Shown here piece by piece: positions 28,053 to 41,992 of a DNA stretch of 64,000 nucleotides. Made by a program: the position numbers and the translations under genes. Source of the stretch: Odontesthes bonariensis (Eukaryota > Chordata > Actinopteri > Atheriniformes > Atherinopsidae); assembly GCF_027942865.1 (NCBI RefSeq), contig NC_134521.1, positions 22,074,449-22,138,448 of the forward strand, in the 5' to 3' direction. The stretch's first letter is position 1, and the number at the start of each line of letters is the position of its first letter. The notes beneath the pieces were generated by a model, which had not been told where the DNA came from, did not search any database, and saw only the letters and a program-made list of their open reading frames with translations.

Positions 28053-28853
28053 GCCTGATTCTTACTCGGCGCAACCTCGCTTTGACCCATTCTTACTAGC
28101 TGGTCGCAAATGGCGCAAACGGTCACATGACCCAAAATTCCGCCACGCCCCCCGTCGCAAGCTAAAAAATCCACGCGCGTCGCAAGGTCGCGCACATAGG
28201 TAACTTTTTTTCTGACTTCGCGCGAGCTCAACCGGAAACAGCTGGCCAAGAGAAAGGAAACATGAACACTGCAGAGACCGCGGTGACCGAGAGGGTGCGC
28301 CTCTACAAACATCTGTACGACACGTCTATGAAGTTACACTGGGACAACACGGCAGTGTCGAATTCCTGGAGGGAAATCGGCAGGCATCTGGGGCAGTCGG
28401 TGGTGGAGGTGAAGAAAACATGGAAATGCATTTATGTATTTATTGTTGCTCTTATTTGAAACACTGTGCCCTTCCATTTAGCAATAAAGCCCTTGTGTAA
28501 CTTCAAAATGTGTTTGGCGATCTTTTGTAGGTCTTGTGTAGGGCGAAACATAAACAGTGATAAAGACATAAGCAAAGGCGAAAATAAGCCAACATGAATC
28601 TTATGTGTAGGTTATGTGAGACACTTATTACATGATGATGCTTTCTTCGTATGCTTTTCTTCGTCCGGTTCTTCAGCTTGTTTCCTCAACAGTGACGCCC
28701 GCTGGTCTGGAGAGAACTGCAAATGTGACGCATACTCGGCGCAAACTGCGCTTATGAGCTGAAGGAACTGTGAAGGGGCTGGCGCTTTCGATGACGTCAT
28801 TAATGGTTCTCGAGCCAGAACAGTTGCGTGGTTGCGCCGAGTAAGAATCAGGC
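28053..28853 (+). mobile_element. TTAA-flanked element with 24-bp perfect inverted ends and a MADF fragment
   Basis: The first and last 24 bases are exact reverse complements (begins GCCTGATTCTTACTCGGCGC). TTAA lies at 28049-28052 and 28854-28857. A further copy of the ACTCGGCGCAA end motif is internal near 28732. The interior holds a MADF-type coding start. MADF proteins are partners of PIF/Harbinger transposases (usual target TWA), yet the flank here reads as TTAA, so the superfamily is not settled. Confidence 0.85.
28262..28459 (+). pseudogene. Truncated MADF-domain protein inside the TTAA element
   Basis: The frame begins MNTAETAVTERVRLYKHLYD and continues WREIGRHLGQSVVEVKKTWK, the first half of a MADF (Myb-related) DNA-binding domain, then turns into unrelated residues and stops at 65 aa. 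MADF domains span about 80-90 residues, so this is an internal-deletion remnant. In such elements the protein helps the transposase bind DNA. Confidence 0.7.
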
Positions 28854-28857
28854 TTAA

Positions 28858-30500
28858 GTCTCCTTGATTTAGGGAAGTCAGGAACTATGGATAATGGACC
28901 TGCTTTATCCGGAGTCAATTAGATCGCTTCTGCCTCATTTAGTTATTAATGCTTAATGCTACATTAGCAATGAGTGCCAGTTTCCCCAGTCACATAAATT
29001 AGAATCAGGATTTAGCTTTGTGTACAAGCTCTCTTTGAGAGATGTTTAATTTCTGGTCATTTTAGCCCGGTAAACTATTGATAGTTTAACAGTTAACCTA
29101 TTTAGCGTCGGATTGCAGCAGTGTACTGTACTGTAATGTATAGTATTTATTTACCAGTCGTTTTGGTCTGTAGAAGAGGACAGTTAGTACCTGTGGGGTC
29201 TGTTTTGTTTCACCGACTCTCTAGTGAGTCTCCAGTCTATTGTAAGTCCCAGCTGGCTGGCTGCCTCTGCACATTTTGTTCACATTTTGTTGGTCTAAAC
29301 TAAGATTGTTTCTCTGGATTAAAGCAGGGTTGTAAACAGATACAAAAAGGCCCCTGTGTTACGCTTGAGGTTTCAACGACCATGTGATCTCACACAGTTT
29401 ATGACCATTAGAAGCAAAATGTTCCCTTAGACTTAGGGATTGCTCGCCAGAGTCTTGGGGAGTATCAGTTTGAATTGACTCTAAAGTGTAAGCATTGTTT
29501 ACTTTTGATTTAGTCACATTACCATGTGCAGCCAGCAGTTTGCAGATTCTGGCTGTTGTTGATGTTTCTAAGAGCACACTGAATATTGCAAAACAGGTGT
29601 CCTTGTCTGGGTTCATCATGAAGTTGAGAATGCTGTTCCTTCTGTCAGGGCCGCCGGTGACTGAGCAGAGTGTCTCAGGTAATGGAAACCTCAGGAGCTG
29701 CAGTCTGCTGGCTGTCAGCGCTTGCCTCTCGATCCCTTTCTGTCTGTCTCACCTCAACCCCCCATGGGGCCTCTTTATGTCCACCTGCCTCGTCCCGTTC
29801 ATAGTTAGGCTCAAGTGGAGATTTTCTCAGGAAACAGCGTTGCGTTGGGCTTTTAGCAGAATGGCTCAAGGGGCAGAAACAAGAGATGAGAATGGCTCCG
29901 AGTCAAACTTATCGAGGAAGAGAGATGATGATCTCCCTAAACATGCTTGAGGTCTTGAGTGGCTCTTAATGCAGTCATTGAGTAAATAATGCATACTTAA
30001 TGTAAAATCAAAGTTGTATCCATGGAGATTGGTTGGGTGATGCAGAAATATTTTCCTTTTTGTCCTCAGAAAGGGAAGTGAAGCTGGATCAGAAGGTCTG
30101 AGTTTCTTTGGATAGAAATACTTTTGGGACAGTGTCCATCAGCTCTGTGATGTGCTGTGCAGTCAACACTGAGTTGAATGGAATAATACTTTATTAATCC
30201 CTAATGGGAAATGATATTGGAATAAGAACAAAGATCAGCTGAGGAACAATTTAAAAGATGGGAGTACAACATACATGTCTTATTTTGAGATTAGATCAAT
30301 CAAAAATAAAACGTAATATGCACTTAAATAATCATATAGTGACATTTGGCAGCACTTTACTGTGAGTGGTGCGTGCAATCGGGGATCAATGATAATCACG
30401 ATTAGCTGATCTAATCCAAACTCCATGTTTTGAGGAAAGAGTCCTGCTGGCCTCAAAGTCTTGATGTGATTTCCTTATATCTTGTTATATTACACATGAG
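28858..30500. other. Stretch without recognised gene
   Basis: No exon or RNA gene recognised. The 151-codon frame at 29495-29950 has no domain I know. A short block at 30187 (CTTTATTAATCCCTAATGGG) looks like a worn retroelement tail. Confidence 0.45.
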
Positions 30501-30504
30501 TTCT

Positions 30505-30830
30505 ATTCAGTGCTCAAATGCGGATGGTGTGGTTGCTTTCCATTGTCTCACAATGACTCTGCATCCTGTTAGCATGGCCGGTCGGCACCAGAGCCTGTTG
30601 TAACCACTTAGTTGAAGGTTTCTGGGGATTATACCTGGTGACATATGGCAGGACTCCTGGTCAGGGAGGCATTGAAAAGTTAATTTCACAAAGGACAGAA
30701 TTTTCTCCCACAATCCTTTAACCATATCACATTCATACTGCATGTGTATCATTGTTACGGACTCCTTATGACAGTGCCAACATAAAACATCAGTTCTCAG
30801 TTTTAGCGGTGCCTTTCTGCTTGGTGTCCA
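30505..30830 (-). pseudogene. LINE open-frame C-terminal fragment
   Basis: On the minus strand the frame reads CWHCHKESVTMIHMQYECDM then VKGLWEKILSF: a CWxC...H...C motif like the zinc-knuckle region at the end of L1-type retrotransposon proteins. No reverse-transcriptase core is attached. The neighbouring 30840-31440 may belong to the same relic but I do not recognise it. Confidence 0.55.
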
Positions 30831-33255
30831 GTAACATCACTTTAGGATCCTGAAAAAATGCAGGTTCTCCTAAACATCACTAGATGTTTAGGATTATATA
30901 CAGATTTAAACAAAGTTAGAAATAACTTTCTTACTTTGTGCTCCCAGAAAACACTTCATGTGCCTTGGCATTGACTCTTAAAAGTCTTCTGAACTTTATT
31001 TATCTATCCTTCATGGGGTGTTTTGATCATTGTGGGAGAAAACACTTTCTAAGATGTCGGTTCAAAATCTCTCTGAAGTGTTCACATTGATCTCATACTC
31101 ATCAAACCATGCAGTGACCCCTTGTGTCCAATGGATGGGGGCAGTGTCATCCTGGAAGAGATTCTCCTAACAGGGAACACAGCTAGATTGAGCAATCAGA
31201 GCTCCCATTCCATAGAGGTTTATCCGTCACGTGTCCATATATTGAAATGGTCGAATTGCAGCTGCATGGTGGAGAGAGTCCTACAATCAGCGTCAATCTG
31301 CTGCTGCATTATCTGTTATATCTGCAGTCGGCTTTTCCTGATTGAAAAGATGCTGTTGCAAGTGTCTCCATTCCTTAGATCTTCCTTTGAAGCTACTCTA
31401 TGACAAACATTTATATACCTTTCAGTGACTGTTTTCTTCACACTGTTCAGTGACAACTTACCAGATGTTTCTGTGAAATAGACCATTCTTTGTGCATGAG
31501 GTTATCCAAAAGTAAGATAATTTGTTAAAGAGAAAGTTCACCCCAAAATTTGGAACTGTGGTTTCGGGGTTGTAATGGGTGCGTCAAATGTGTCTGCATA
31601 GACTCCAAAATCTGACACGTGACAACAAATTACATCCCTCTGGTCTGCACACTAATCAGAGTCCCACTAAATGCAGCTGACAGTGTGCAAAGCTGAAAAC
31701 AATAATGGGCCGTGACTTTTTTCTTCAACTATCTGAAGAACACTATCGGCTGCACCTGCTCTGAATATGAAGGCAGATGTGGCAGTCACTCCTGGCAGTA
31801 GCAGCCTTGGGTGAGCGGCAGTACTCAGAACTAACACCATCGCTTTTTGCTGCCACTTATGGTAGTTCATTGTCTGCAAACCTTGGTGTAAATCAGCTCC
31901 GCTGAGCAAGATAGGCTTTGAAATCTTCCTCATAGTTCAGCATTGTTAGCTATTGAGGTATGTAGCTTCAGTGACAGTTCACAGCCAAACAGGACACAAT
32001 TGTTGTTTGCATCTTACATCCAGTCATTCTGTCATGACCATGAGCATTTTTAAACTTGCATTGATTTCTGAATTGACACATTTTATTGTAGAAGTTTTAA
32101 TTGTCTAAATCTTTTTTTTGTTATCAATTATTTTGTACTCTCTCCACTACAGTTATATACCATTCAGTCCCCTATATAATAGAGAGCGAGCAGAAATGTC
32201 TGCAGAAGGCTCCAGTATATCCTTCAACTTGACAAATAACTGACTGATGTCCTTTAGTTTTAGCCACAACCTATTTTATAGTATTCCCGTCATTCTTTAA
32301 ACAGGCACATTCAAGTTAATAGAACGGTTGTAAATTCTACACAATTTCCTCAATGGATATTTTCCTTCATCATTAACAAACATTTTTAAGCACACAAGTA
32401 ATAATCATAACCCGGTTGAGCCCAGTTGAACAAACCAGGATTTTTCAAAGCTATGTTATACATGTCTCACTATCCAAGTAAAAGATTTCACAGGTTTACC
32501 TCAAAGAAGGTCTCTCTGCCTCTGTCTGACTAAAACAAAATGCATCAAAATAGCAGCCTGTCATCCAACTGGACTTCATCTTTACTAAATGAAGCCAACT
32601 CACGCACTCGCACACAACATCACATCATTAGTCTCTCTAACTCTCTATGTCTACCGAAGAGATTCCTTGCCACAATGGCATCAGGTCTCTCAGAGGGGGG
32701 TTTGGTAATAATTGGTTGGTTGAAATGTTGGATGGATACCCCAAAACAATTACAAATTTCACTAATGGATACAAGTTTATTTCAACTTCTGCCCTCAATG
32801 AACACGCTGCGGTTTTCTGGATTTCTATCAAAATTAGCAGCATGTGGCAAAGTTAGTCTTGCTCAGAAAGTAATTACGGTACACTGAATTGGACTCTGTA
32901 TTTGGCTTGAATTGGATTGTATCTTTGAAGTGCCTCTAGGTGATGTTTGTTGTGATTAGGTGCTATATAAATAGAAATGAATCGAATTGAATTAATTTAA
33001 AAAAGGTTGCAGATATTTCCCTGGGTGTGTTTCCTCAACCTGCTTGGGGACAATAGAGAGCGTTTCCATTGGGAATGCACCTTGATCCAGTGTGTTTGCG
33101 TTGAGCAGCAATGGGCTGATGTATAGTGTGTGTGTGTGGGAGAGAGGACTGAATCAAAGTCCTGCCTGTAGTTTAATGCGATACATTTCTCTACTTTGGA
33201 ATGTGAAAAAAATAAAAATTGGTGAGTGGTTTTTTAAAAAATGTTTGGGTGGCCG
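30831..33255. other. Stretch without recognised gene; repeat tails
   Basis: At 31524 TTAAAGAGAAAGTTCACCCC resembles the left end of a TTAA-type MITE, but I found no matching right end. At 32935-32995 GTGCTATATAAATAG followed by AATTGAATTAAT resembles a retroelement 3' tail. No gene recognised. Confidence 0.4.
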
Positions 33256-33259
33256 TTAA

Positions 33260-33983
33260 CACATTGAATACCCGCGGTTTTTACAGAATTATGTCGTTAA
33301 CTCCCAGCGTTCTAAACCATTTTTTTGACGTTTTTTGTACAGTCACAGCATATTATGTGATAGGGCCACTGAAACATGTTATGGCTCGTTTGAAAGCTGA
33401 GACTTTAAACTCTTTGTGGGTCAAAACTGCGTGTCTCTAGGTGCCGCGATTAGCGAGCTATCCTTAGCTAAACCAAGGCGGGTATCCACCAAAATCAACA
33501 ACAAACTGAGATATCAGGGCTTTTGTGAAACGTCGCACTTTAGATACTTACATATCCGGGTCAGAGGATTTGCGTCGTGTCGCATGTTGCAAAGCTAACC
33601 TGTTCATAAGACCGCCTCCTTAGACTTGTCGCGTGTCTTCTTCTCCTTCTTGTTGTTTGTTTATGTTACTTTACCGCCACCCTCTGGAAACCGACACGTG
33701 CGATTGGACATGCACAACAATCAATGCAGCGTTATCAAAATTGTTCTTGAGTTGACGCAAAGCCATTGGCGTAATGATCAAAATGTCCAGATGATGACAC
33801 CAGTTTTTGACTGCCATCTATGTCAGTTCTGTTCATCACATAATTACAAAAATCACACAGAATGTGCATTAGAATGTATAGATTCAGAATCCATAAAAAA
33901 AACGTAAAAACGTATTTTTACCATGTGGGAGCCAACGCATGGGCAGTAAAAACGTAGTTTTACGTGACTTGGGAGTCAATGTG
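33260..33983. mobile_element. TTAA-flanked MITE, piggyBac-like ends
   Basis: TTAA at 33256-33259 and 33984-33987 flank inverted ends CACATTGAATACCC and CACATTGACTCCC (one or two mismatches). The combined TTAACACATTGA start resembles piggyBac-type termini. No transposase is present; the 93-codon frame inside has no known domain. Confidence 0.75.
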
Positions 33984-33987
33984 TTAA

Positions 33988-36887
33988 TATACAGTAATTC
34001 TACAGTCCGCCCCAGAGTTATTATTGTGTACAAAACCCCGCACTTCATCACTTTAGTTTTGATGTTGTTGGAGTCACATAATCAGTCCTAAATAGCTGCT
34101 TTAGTGGGCATAGTTGCCCTTTTACTATGAACCTACTAATTAAATGATGGCACAAGCAGGCACTACAGTCCATCTAAGATATATGCTTTGACATTTATAC
34201 TACATTTTGGTACATTTTTCATGCAATAGGTTAGAAGCAGCAATCAATCAAGTAACAGTTTATCTTTAGAATAAAATAATAGGTCATTAATAACTGAAAA
34301 GTGCTAACACCCAATCATGTTTCCAGTGCTTCATGAGTTATTGGGACAACTTTTAACTCTACTTCAAATAGCTGATCTGCAAGAAATTTGTTTGGGTTAA
34401 ACAATTCAATGGTTTGTTTTTGAAAATCTGCCAATTTATCACTAAGATTATATTTTCACAATTCTTTCCAAAATCCAGCTGCCTCGCAAAGTAACTGTTT
34501 GTTGAAAAGCCAAAAGATAAAGATAGTGTTGGGCAAGAATTTTAGATATACTTTCAGTGTTAGACATCACAGGACAGCATGTTCAGGATGAAACAGAAGC
34601 ATAGAGGTTGAAAGGAGATCACCATACTCGAGGAACTGTACATTGACGCATTATGCCTGCCATGCTGTAAACTAAGCCTTGTACTCAGCCAAGCTTGTCC
34701 AGATTGATGATAATGTTGACCCAGCGAACATGGAGGTAACAGAGGTGGCGTGTGAGTACTGACTTCCCAGAAACCAATTATTTCCGCTGTGGTACTGATT
34801 GAGCGAGCGTTGTTAATTTTATGCGCTCTGTCGATATCTATTACAAAGCACTCAGAGCGTCTTATGTAGAAGATTAACTTCGTATTTCTATAGAACCTGA
34901 TATAAACCGTGGATATGTAGGATGTAGTTTTAAATGGACTGTACACCAACCATTTGCACTACAGTCAGTGTTGGCAGGGGGAGTAATCATTTTTCATATG
35001 AAATGGTTTGGAAAGTGAGAAGGTTACAGGACGATGAAGGCACAGAGGCGATGTCTTTCCATCTGCCTTAGAAATTGAGGTTTTGAAGTCACATATTTGT
35101 GCTTATAATTTACAGGGTCATGACAGCTGAAGTCATAGTGAAAAAGACACCTCGCCATTTACATTCTTTAATGACATAACCATAAAGGGTTTCCCTTGCG
35201 ATCTGGTAGTTGAAGGGGAATCTAATTTCTGCATCTTTTGGTCATGCTTCCTCACTCTTTCAAACTTAAAGTAAAATCTAAAATCCAGTCCTGAACCCAG
35301 TGACTAGTGTGCGTGTAACGTGTTTTTAACTCGTTTAAACATTTGCAGAGGCTGCTCTGGAAAATTTCATGCAATGGAAACAACTTAATGAGATAACTCT
35401 TTAACAAACCCCAGCCTGCCCATGCAAAGCATGCCGGGGACCAGATACATGTACTTCAAGCTGAAAATTGTGGCTTGAAGGAGACATGTTAAACTCATCA
35501 AAAGGCTGCATTGCCACATCTGAATATTCTCTGGTTTAAACTCCATATGATAATAGGTGTCTTGCACATTTTTGGTGTGGGAAATTGGATAGATACCCCC
35601 AAATCAAAAACATATTTCAGTAATGGACACATGTTAAACTCAACTTAGAATTTTTCTAAATTGACAGACTTTTGTCAAGAAGCTGTTTTGAGCTTCGGCG
35701 TGTTGCTGTTTAATTACCAGGTAATGTTGTTACAGTCCAGTGGGGGCAAAAAGAGATTCAGTGACACTGAAAGTGAACAAAAAGCTTATAAAAAGAACAC
35801 TTTTAATGCCACATTAGTGATTTGACACACTCTGCCTGTCTGTCTATTTCACTGCCTGTGTGGCCAGATGGATTATCTTACACTCTGATTCATCTGGTTC
35901 ATTGACAAGCCAAAGCACTGTGTTACTTATTAAAGGGACGGATCCCTTTCCTTTCTTCGCTACAGCTCCAAACGGAGAGAGACAATCGAACCCTGAGACT
36001 GTCTAACTGCCTTGATTTGTCTGTAACTTGATCAGATAGTGTTCTGCTGTACTGAGTGCATTTCAGCAATTTATCTCTCTTGAAGTAATGTCCTCACAAA
36101 TTGAGTTTTGATAGTTGCAGTTTTTAATCGAGTCTCCATGTAGTCGAGCTATCCAAGAAATTTGAAGCAACAGGAAACAAAAATCTGTCGCATCTTGGCT
36201 ATCCAATCACCTTTAAAACTTTAGGTTAGTGCAATAGATCCAGAGTATATTTATAATCCTCATCAAAGAGTTCTTTGTTTGTTGTTACAAGGGTGCTGAT
36301 GGCTGTTACTGACAGTTGCAAATAGCTGAGAATAAAAATGACCAATCAAACTGTATTTTTTGTCCAATCTTGGTCCAACATCCTGTGCTTTGACAATCCA
36401 AACTTTTTTTGTATGTGTTCTCCTGGAAGAAACTTAGTCAGCTTAAAGAAGCAAGTTTAGTACAACCAGTACACGTTGGACTTTGTTATGACCTTGGATA
36501 ACTTTTTTCTTGCTCAACTTTAGATATTTTTCAACTTTATATTCCACTTTGTCACGACATGTACTTTTTGATCTCATAGTAAAGAGTAAATATGTCTGCA
36601 AAGTATGGCATTTAAATGAAAAATGCATCTGTCATCTGTTTGCACAGCTGTAATTTCCTGCAATTCCATATAAAAACTGGTCCAGCAGTAACCAACTCTT
36701 TGTATAATGGCTTTGTTGGAACTTGACAACCATTCCTGTGACTTTTGGTGCCATCCTTAGGGGTGAGGGACCACCAGTTTGGAAATACTGCACTAAAGCA
36801 GCATATGAGACCAAAAATGGAAGCAGGCAAAACTTTGGGCCCTTAAGAAGCTCATATTGTTTACTGGGCTTACATCTGATTTATGGT
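33988..36887. other. Stretch without recognised gene
   Basis: AT-rich DNA with no coding exon, RNA gene or clear repeat ends that I can support. It ends at the breakpoint of the tandem duplication. Confidence 0.45.
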
Positions 36888-39800
36888 GGCATGTAGGTCT
36901 TGGTCTGCAATAAACTCTTTTAAAGGACAGTCAAAAAAATGTGATATTCACTCAAAGCAGACTGGCTTGTGTGCAGTCCTCAAAAAAGCTAAAGGACAAA
37001 GATGCATGCTTACAATAGACAACAGCTACACTGCACAATGTTCATGTATAATTTTATCACAAAGTAGACCTTTGTTCAGTGTGCAAAGCTAAAGGACCAA
37101 CAACAGTATGCCAACAAAACGCTGACCCACGCTTTCGATCGTTCTGCATATTTCTGAGCCAGCCCCTCTTCTGAAATTTGAACTTTGATTCTATAGTAAA
37201 AGATGCCGGTCTGCTGCGCTATATCTACACAATTAACAGTTGTTTATCACTATATTAAGCATGCTTCTACCTTTCTGTGGCTAATTAGCATAAGCAACAT
37301 CAAGCAAATAACTAATACACGCACCCATTCATATGCATATTTAAAGCTATTTGCCCTCCCTTTGTTTAACCAATATTTACAGAAAAAAGTGTTCCTGATA
37401 GAATAAAATACCTAAAATGATTCTCAATTAAACTGTGTACACTAGTGCATATAAGTTATGCTAACGCTACAATAGCAGCCCTGTTTCTCATCGAGCCTAA
37501 AACTGCACACATGGTTCTGTTTTCACATGTGCAAATTAATGTGCACTCTGCAGATGTGCATGTATCCACAATTCAAACTTTAATAACGATTCACCAGAAA
37601 AGTCTCCTCAAAACAATAATTCGTCTTTTCTTTTTTTTCAAAATGGAGATTCATGTAGGAACACATGTAGATGATGCGCTCGGTCCTCTTGGTCACAAAT
37701 GTTTGGCTGCATGCCCTCAGCTGCAGAGGGACTCGGTAGACTCTCGCAGAAAGGTGGAGAGGATTAAATTCACGTCACCCAGTGCTCGTATTCTAGTTGA
37801 CACAGAAACTGCTAATTGCCTGTCATCTTCCTTATATCTCGGTGTTTAAGTTTATTACACTTCCCTTTTAAAACTTTCTACTCTTTATTGACCCAAAACC
37901 ACAAGCTCAATCCACAAACGTCCCTCCCCACAACCCACAAAACCTAAATAATCCTCGGCCTGCCTCTCAGTAGCAGACTTCCCCCAGAGGTCAAGTTTTT
38001 TGATGGATCACAGTTGTTTGGCGACACAGTATAGACCTACACAACATTAGGCAGGGAGTTTAAATGCTGTGAGGGATATATATTGTTAGAAAGCAGAAGT
38101 TATGCTATACTGATTAGTGTCACCTTGTGCTTTGTGTCCAGACTCAGGCTTCACTTGGCCTGCAGGGAATTTGACACGTGGTATATTATTGGTTTACCTG
38201 TGTATGTAAGCATCCATCCCTGTAAGGTGTCAGCGTGCCTATGTGATTGTTTGAGGAATGCAGTTTCTTTGTCTCTGATGGACTGTTGAATATGTGCCAA
38301 CAGGTATATTTTGGACTCCCTGCATGGAGTGTCTTTTGATATATTTATTCATTCTTTAGCTCAAAATAAATTAAATTTAGCAAATGTTACGAATGTTGAA
38401 GTCAAGCACATTAATCACTAGATTATTATGTCCAGATTCCACTCGTTTTCTAGATGATGGTTACCTTTTTTTGTGCAAATATTCACCACACATTGACTCC
38501 TAGGTGCTTGACAGCAATGGATCATCCATTGATGAGCAAGTAAGTAACAGCTTAAAGCAACAAGTCGCCCCACATATCTTATCATTTCCTGACATGTGTG
38601 TCGTTGAGTTGTAGTTTTGAGCTGAAGTGGTATTACCAGAGGTGAAGAAGGCATTGGAGTCGCCCAAAATTGCTATCGTGAGTCAAACTGCATTCATTTA
38701 TCTACCATTATTGATGCTCGAATAGTTTTTCTCAGTGTCAGGCCTGAGCGCTTTGCATGCCATAAAGAACATCCCTCATCCACCAGCACCCAACGCCAGG
38801 GTACCGGCAGGAAATATTAAACTGTTAAAGGTGCTAACTGCCTTTTCTGTGGCACTCCTATCAGTGTAAGATAACCCCAGGCAATCGCTTATTGGTGGTG
38901 CTGACAGATAGTCGCTGTGTTGGAGATAGTAAGGGGAGATGAGCTGTTATCCCAGCTCACTGTTCTTGTGCGTGAAGAGGAAAAGTGGAACATAGATCTA
39001 TCAACTCCCCGCGACCTCTGCCCCACCAGGCACGAGAGGGAGCTTGTCTTTTTTTTAAAAAAAAAAACAATGCAATATTTGAGTTATAAAAGACATCAAA
39101 CCTGGAGAAAAATCGAAAGAATTGACCTTAAATATGTTAATCTGTGTCACTGAAGAGGACAGCCCCGATCTGTTCGGTTGAGGGAAAAGGAGCAGCAGTA
39201 GTGTGCTCATTTACCTACCTATGTACTAAACTTCTCACGTGGAAAGATTTAGAAGTATTCCTTTTATGGCGAACTGAGAAATCTACTAGTCCGTTCATCT
39301 GAATGTTTACAGAGCTGCTTGTAGTTGACATTAAGGGAGAAGATTTCCTGCTATATTTAGGTGGATTGATAAATTGATAAATAATGCATCCAGATTTTAC
39401 AGTAGCAGCTTCTTGATCAGATTGCCAGTCATTACCCACCAAGGCTCTACTCCATGCTGATGGTCTTTAGTGAGGAAAATGCACCACTTTTCAGAACATA
39501 TCTGCATTTGGATCGTTCACATGAAATTCTACACTTTGTGAATACTGTAGCCCTGGTTTTAATAGCATGTTGAAGCTTCTGTATGTTGTGTGTGTTTTAT
39601 ATGAAACTGTGAAACCAAGACTAATTTTTCATCACAGCCCTGAAACTCTAAGGACTAATGTGACAGGAGAATGGACTGTACATGAATATCATTATTATTA
39701 TTAATATTATTATTATTATTATTCCCACCCCGTGTTTTATGCCAGATCATTTTATTCGGGGCTATATTGGAGTGGAGTTATTTTTGGCGAGCCACCCACC

Positions 39801-40905
39801 TTCCGGCACTTGTTGTTGTAACGTGGCCCTCTGTCTGAGGTCGCGGTAACCATAGCAGACCTTGGAAAGTGAAATGCGATGCAGCGGGCCCTCTGGGCTG
39901 TATTTCTGAATCACAACTTCATAATGAGCTGGCTGAGCTCTGGCAGCATCAAAGATGCAGCACCTCAGTATCTGTTTCAACACACAATGTCTCCTGGTTA
40001 GGAGGAACTTAGACTGTGTCTTAAGAGCAGCACTGAAACTACTCACATCCATACGTCCTCAGATGAGCTTGCACTAAATGTTCTAGCTACACTTTGCTCT
40101 GCTGATGTCTGTACTTTGATGTGATAAAGCTTTACATAAATCCTAGATGCTTCGTGTTAGAACCATTAAAACGTAAATTTTTTTTTATCATATTTTGAAA
40201 AATATGCAAATTTAGACATTGACACATTGTGTTTAATTGATTCAAAAACTGTTTTAATATGGACTTTCGTGGTTCATAAGAATGCATTTTACTATTATCT
40301 TTGATTTAATGAATTTAAGTCAACCGATTCTGTTCATAATTTTTATGGACAGAATTTCTAGGCGCAGCCAGGGCGTTGAGGGGGTCCGGTTTGGCGTAGG
40401 GCTGTCGCGGTGAGGGAATTCCCACCGCGGTGACTCATAGCCGCTCAACAGCGCGCTATGCGGTGATATCGCATTTTTGTTCATTAGGCTACTTTCCACG
40501 ACACGCAATGTTAGATGAAAATCGAGCGCATAATCCGTCTTTTTTTCCCAGCGATTCTGACATTTCACTTTGCTTTGCCTGTCATTTACTCGCTCACAGA
40601 CCAACATAGCGGAGATCAAGCAGCGCATACCCCAGTTGTGCAACATTGTTGCCAGTGCCACATGGCAAATATCAACATTGTTGCAGACCTGCGCACGTTT
40701 CGTTCAGTAATGACGGAGAAAACGAAGCAGATCAGTGCAGCAGTTGAGCTCACGTGTCCGGGATACAGTTTTTTTTTAAACAGACTGCCCGCCGTCCAAC
40801 CAACCCAAGCTGAACTTTAACTGTTTCCGCGAAGTTGTTAGAGCTTATTTCTGGATACTGCTACAACGAGTAGCATGCAGACGTGTGTGTGTATGCGGTG
40901 CCTAT

Positions 40906-41992
40906 TGACCCTTCCCAGTCACGTGACTTTCGTAAAGCAACCGCCATTTTGGATGTATAGAAGACAACGATTTGCGAGTAACGATAGTAACAGTAACGAT
41001 ACAGACAGACTGAAAATTGAATAAAAGAAGAAAGAACAAGATGCAGAAAAAAACTCCACTATCCAGCGAGGTCGGGCATTTAGTGGGCCAGCAGAGGGAG
41101 AGGTATTTGGAGAAGCTGAAAATTGGAGGTTTAGAAAACGACGTGTACTTGCTTCCACTAGGGCTGTTTACAGACATCCGACAGCATGCCACCGCCTCGT
41201 CTTTACCCGACTTCGGCCCCCACGACCTTTATATTTATGTTGTAAAAAACCCATCGCCATACACGGGAAAGGATCTAAAGGCATACAAGAGTTTGGATGC
41301 CTACAAATATTTTGTGTCGGGCTATGTGACCTGCCTTTTACCAGTGGATCGTCCCTGGAGCCGGTGGGCGCCATCTTTTTACAGCTAAGGTTTGTTTACA
41401 TTTTTCATTTAACGTTGTTCACCAGGATAAACGACATATAAACCCGTTGACACGGTGTTATAATCTTGCTATTACGAGAATTGCAATGACCAAGTCGTAG
41501 TGCTTTACTAAAGGCGCTGTGTTATGTTTTATCTAGTAGAAAGGCAACCCTGAAATGGCACGGGGGAACACTAGTGTGCCGTGAGAGATCATCTGGTGTG
41601 CCGTGGAAAATCCCTCTCAGGCTTTATCTTTATTTTGCATGTATATGTATATGTTATGTATCTTTATTCGACACTTACCTCCAACAAAGTGGTCACTACA
41701 CAACCGCTGGTATACTGAAGGTTGCCAGTCTTTCCTATTGATCGCCGCGACTCATCTTCTCCTTCGCTCAAGATCAGTGGGGATCCGGTAAGAAGACAAA
41801 TCTTTCCTCGTCTGCTGACTGTTGGTACACCCAGGCGCGCAACAATATGCCGGCATGATGTAAACCTTACTGATCTAATCGATATTTTCCTTTGAATGTT
41901 CCTCGCTCCTCCGTTGTTGACTGTGGTAGACTACTTGTTTTCACGTCCAAAATGGCTGACGCGTTTGTTGTGACGTCACGTGGGATGGGTCA
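40906..41992 (+). mobile_element. AT-target element nested in the hAT (copy A)
   Basis: Ends TGACCC...GGGTCA are flanked by AT at 40904-40905 and 41993-41994. The rearranged hAT copy at about 51895-51912 has the same surrounding sequence with one AT and no insert, so the ends and the 2-bp duplication are certain. Further inverted similarity near the ends includes CACGTGAC and GCCATTTTGG. A 2-bp AT target and a YqaJ-type partner gene suggest the ISL2EU group (recalled, not proven). Confidence 0.85.
41041..41388 (+). pseudogene. N-terminal exon of a SWIM/YqaJ-type transposon protein (copy A)
   Basis: The frame starts MQKKTPLSSEVGHLVGQQRE and reaches DLYIYVVKNPSPYTGKDLKA then YKSLDAYKYFVSGYV. 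This last part resembles the opening of multicopy fish proteins that go on to a SWIM zinc finger and a YqaJ exonuclease domain; those parts are absent here. The true exon probably ends near 41325, and the rest to the stop at 41386 is read-through. The 115-codon frame is conserved between copies A and B, as expected from recent duplication alone. Confidence 0.55.

Noticed and set aside
29495..29950. 151-codon plus-strand frame
   Set aside because: Composition and content look random; no domain or splice context.
31524..33000. A complete TTAA-type MITE starting at 31524
   Set aside because: Only the left end looks right; no inverted partner was found.
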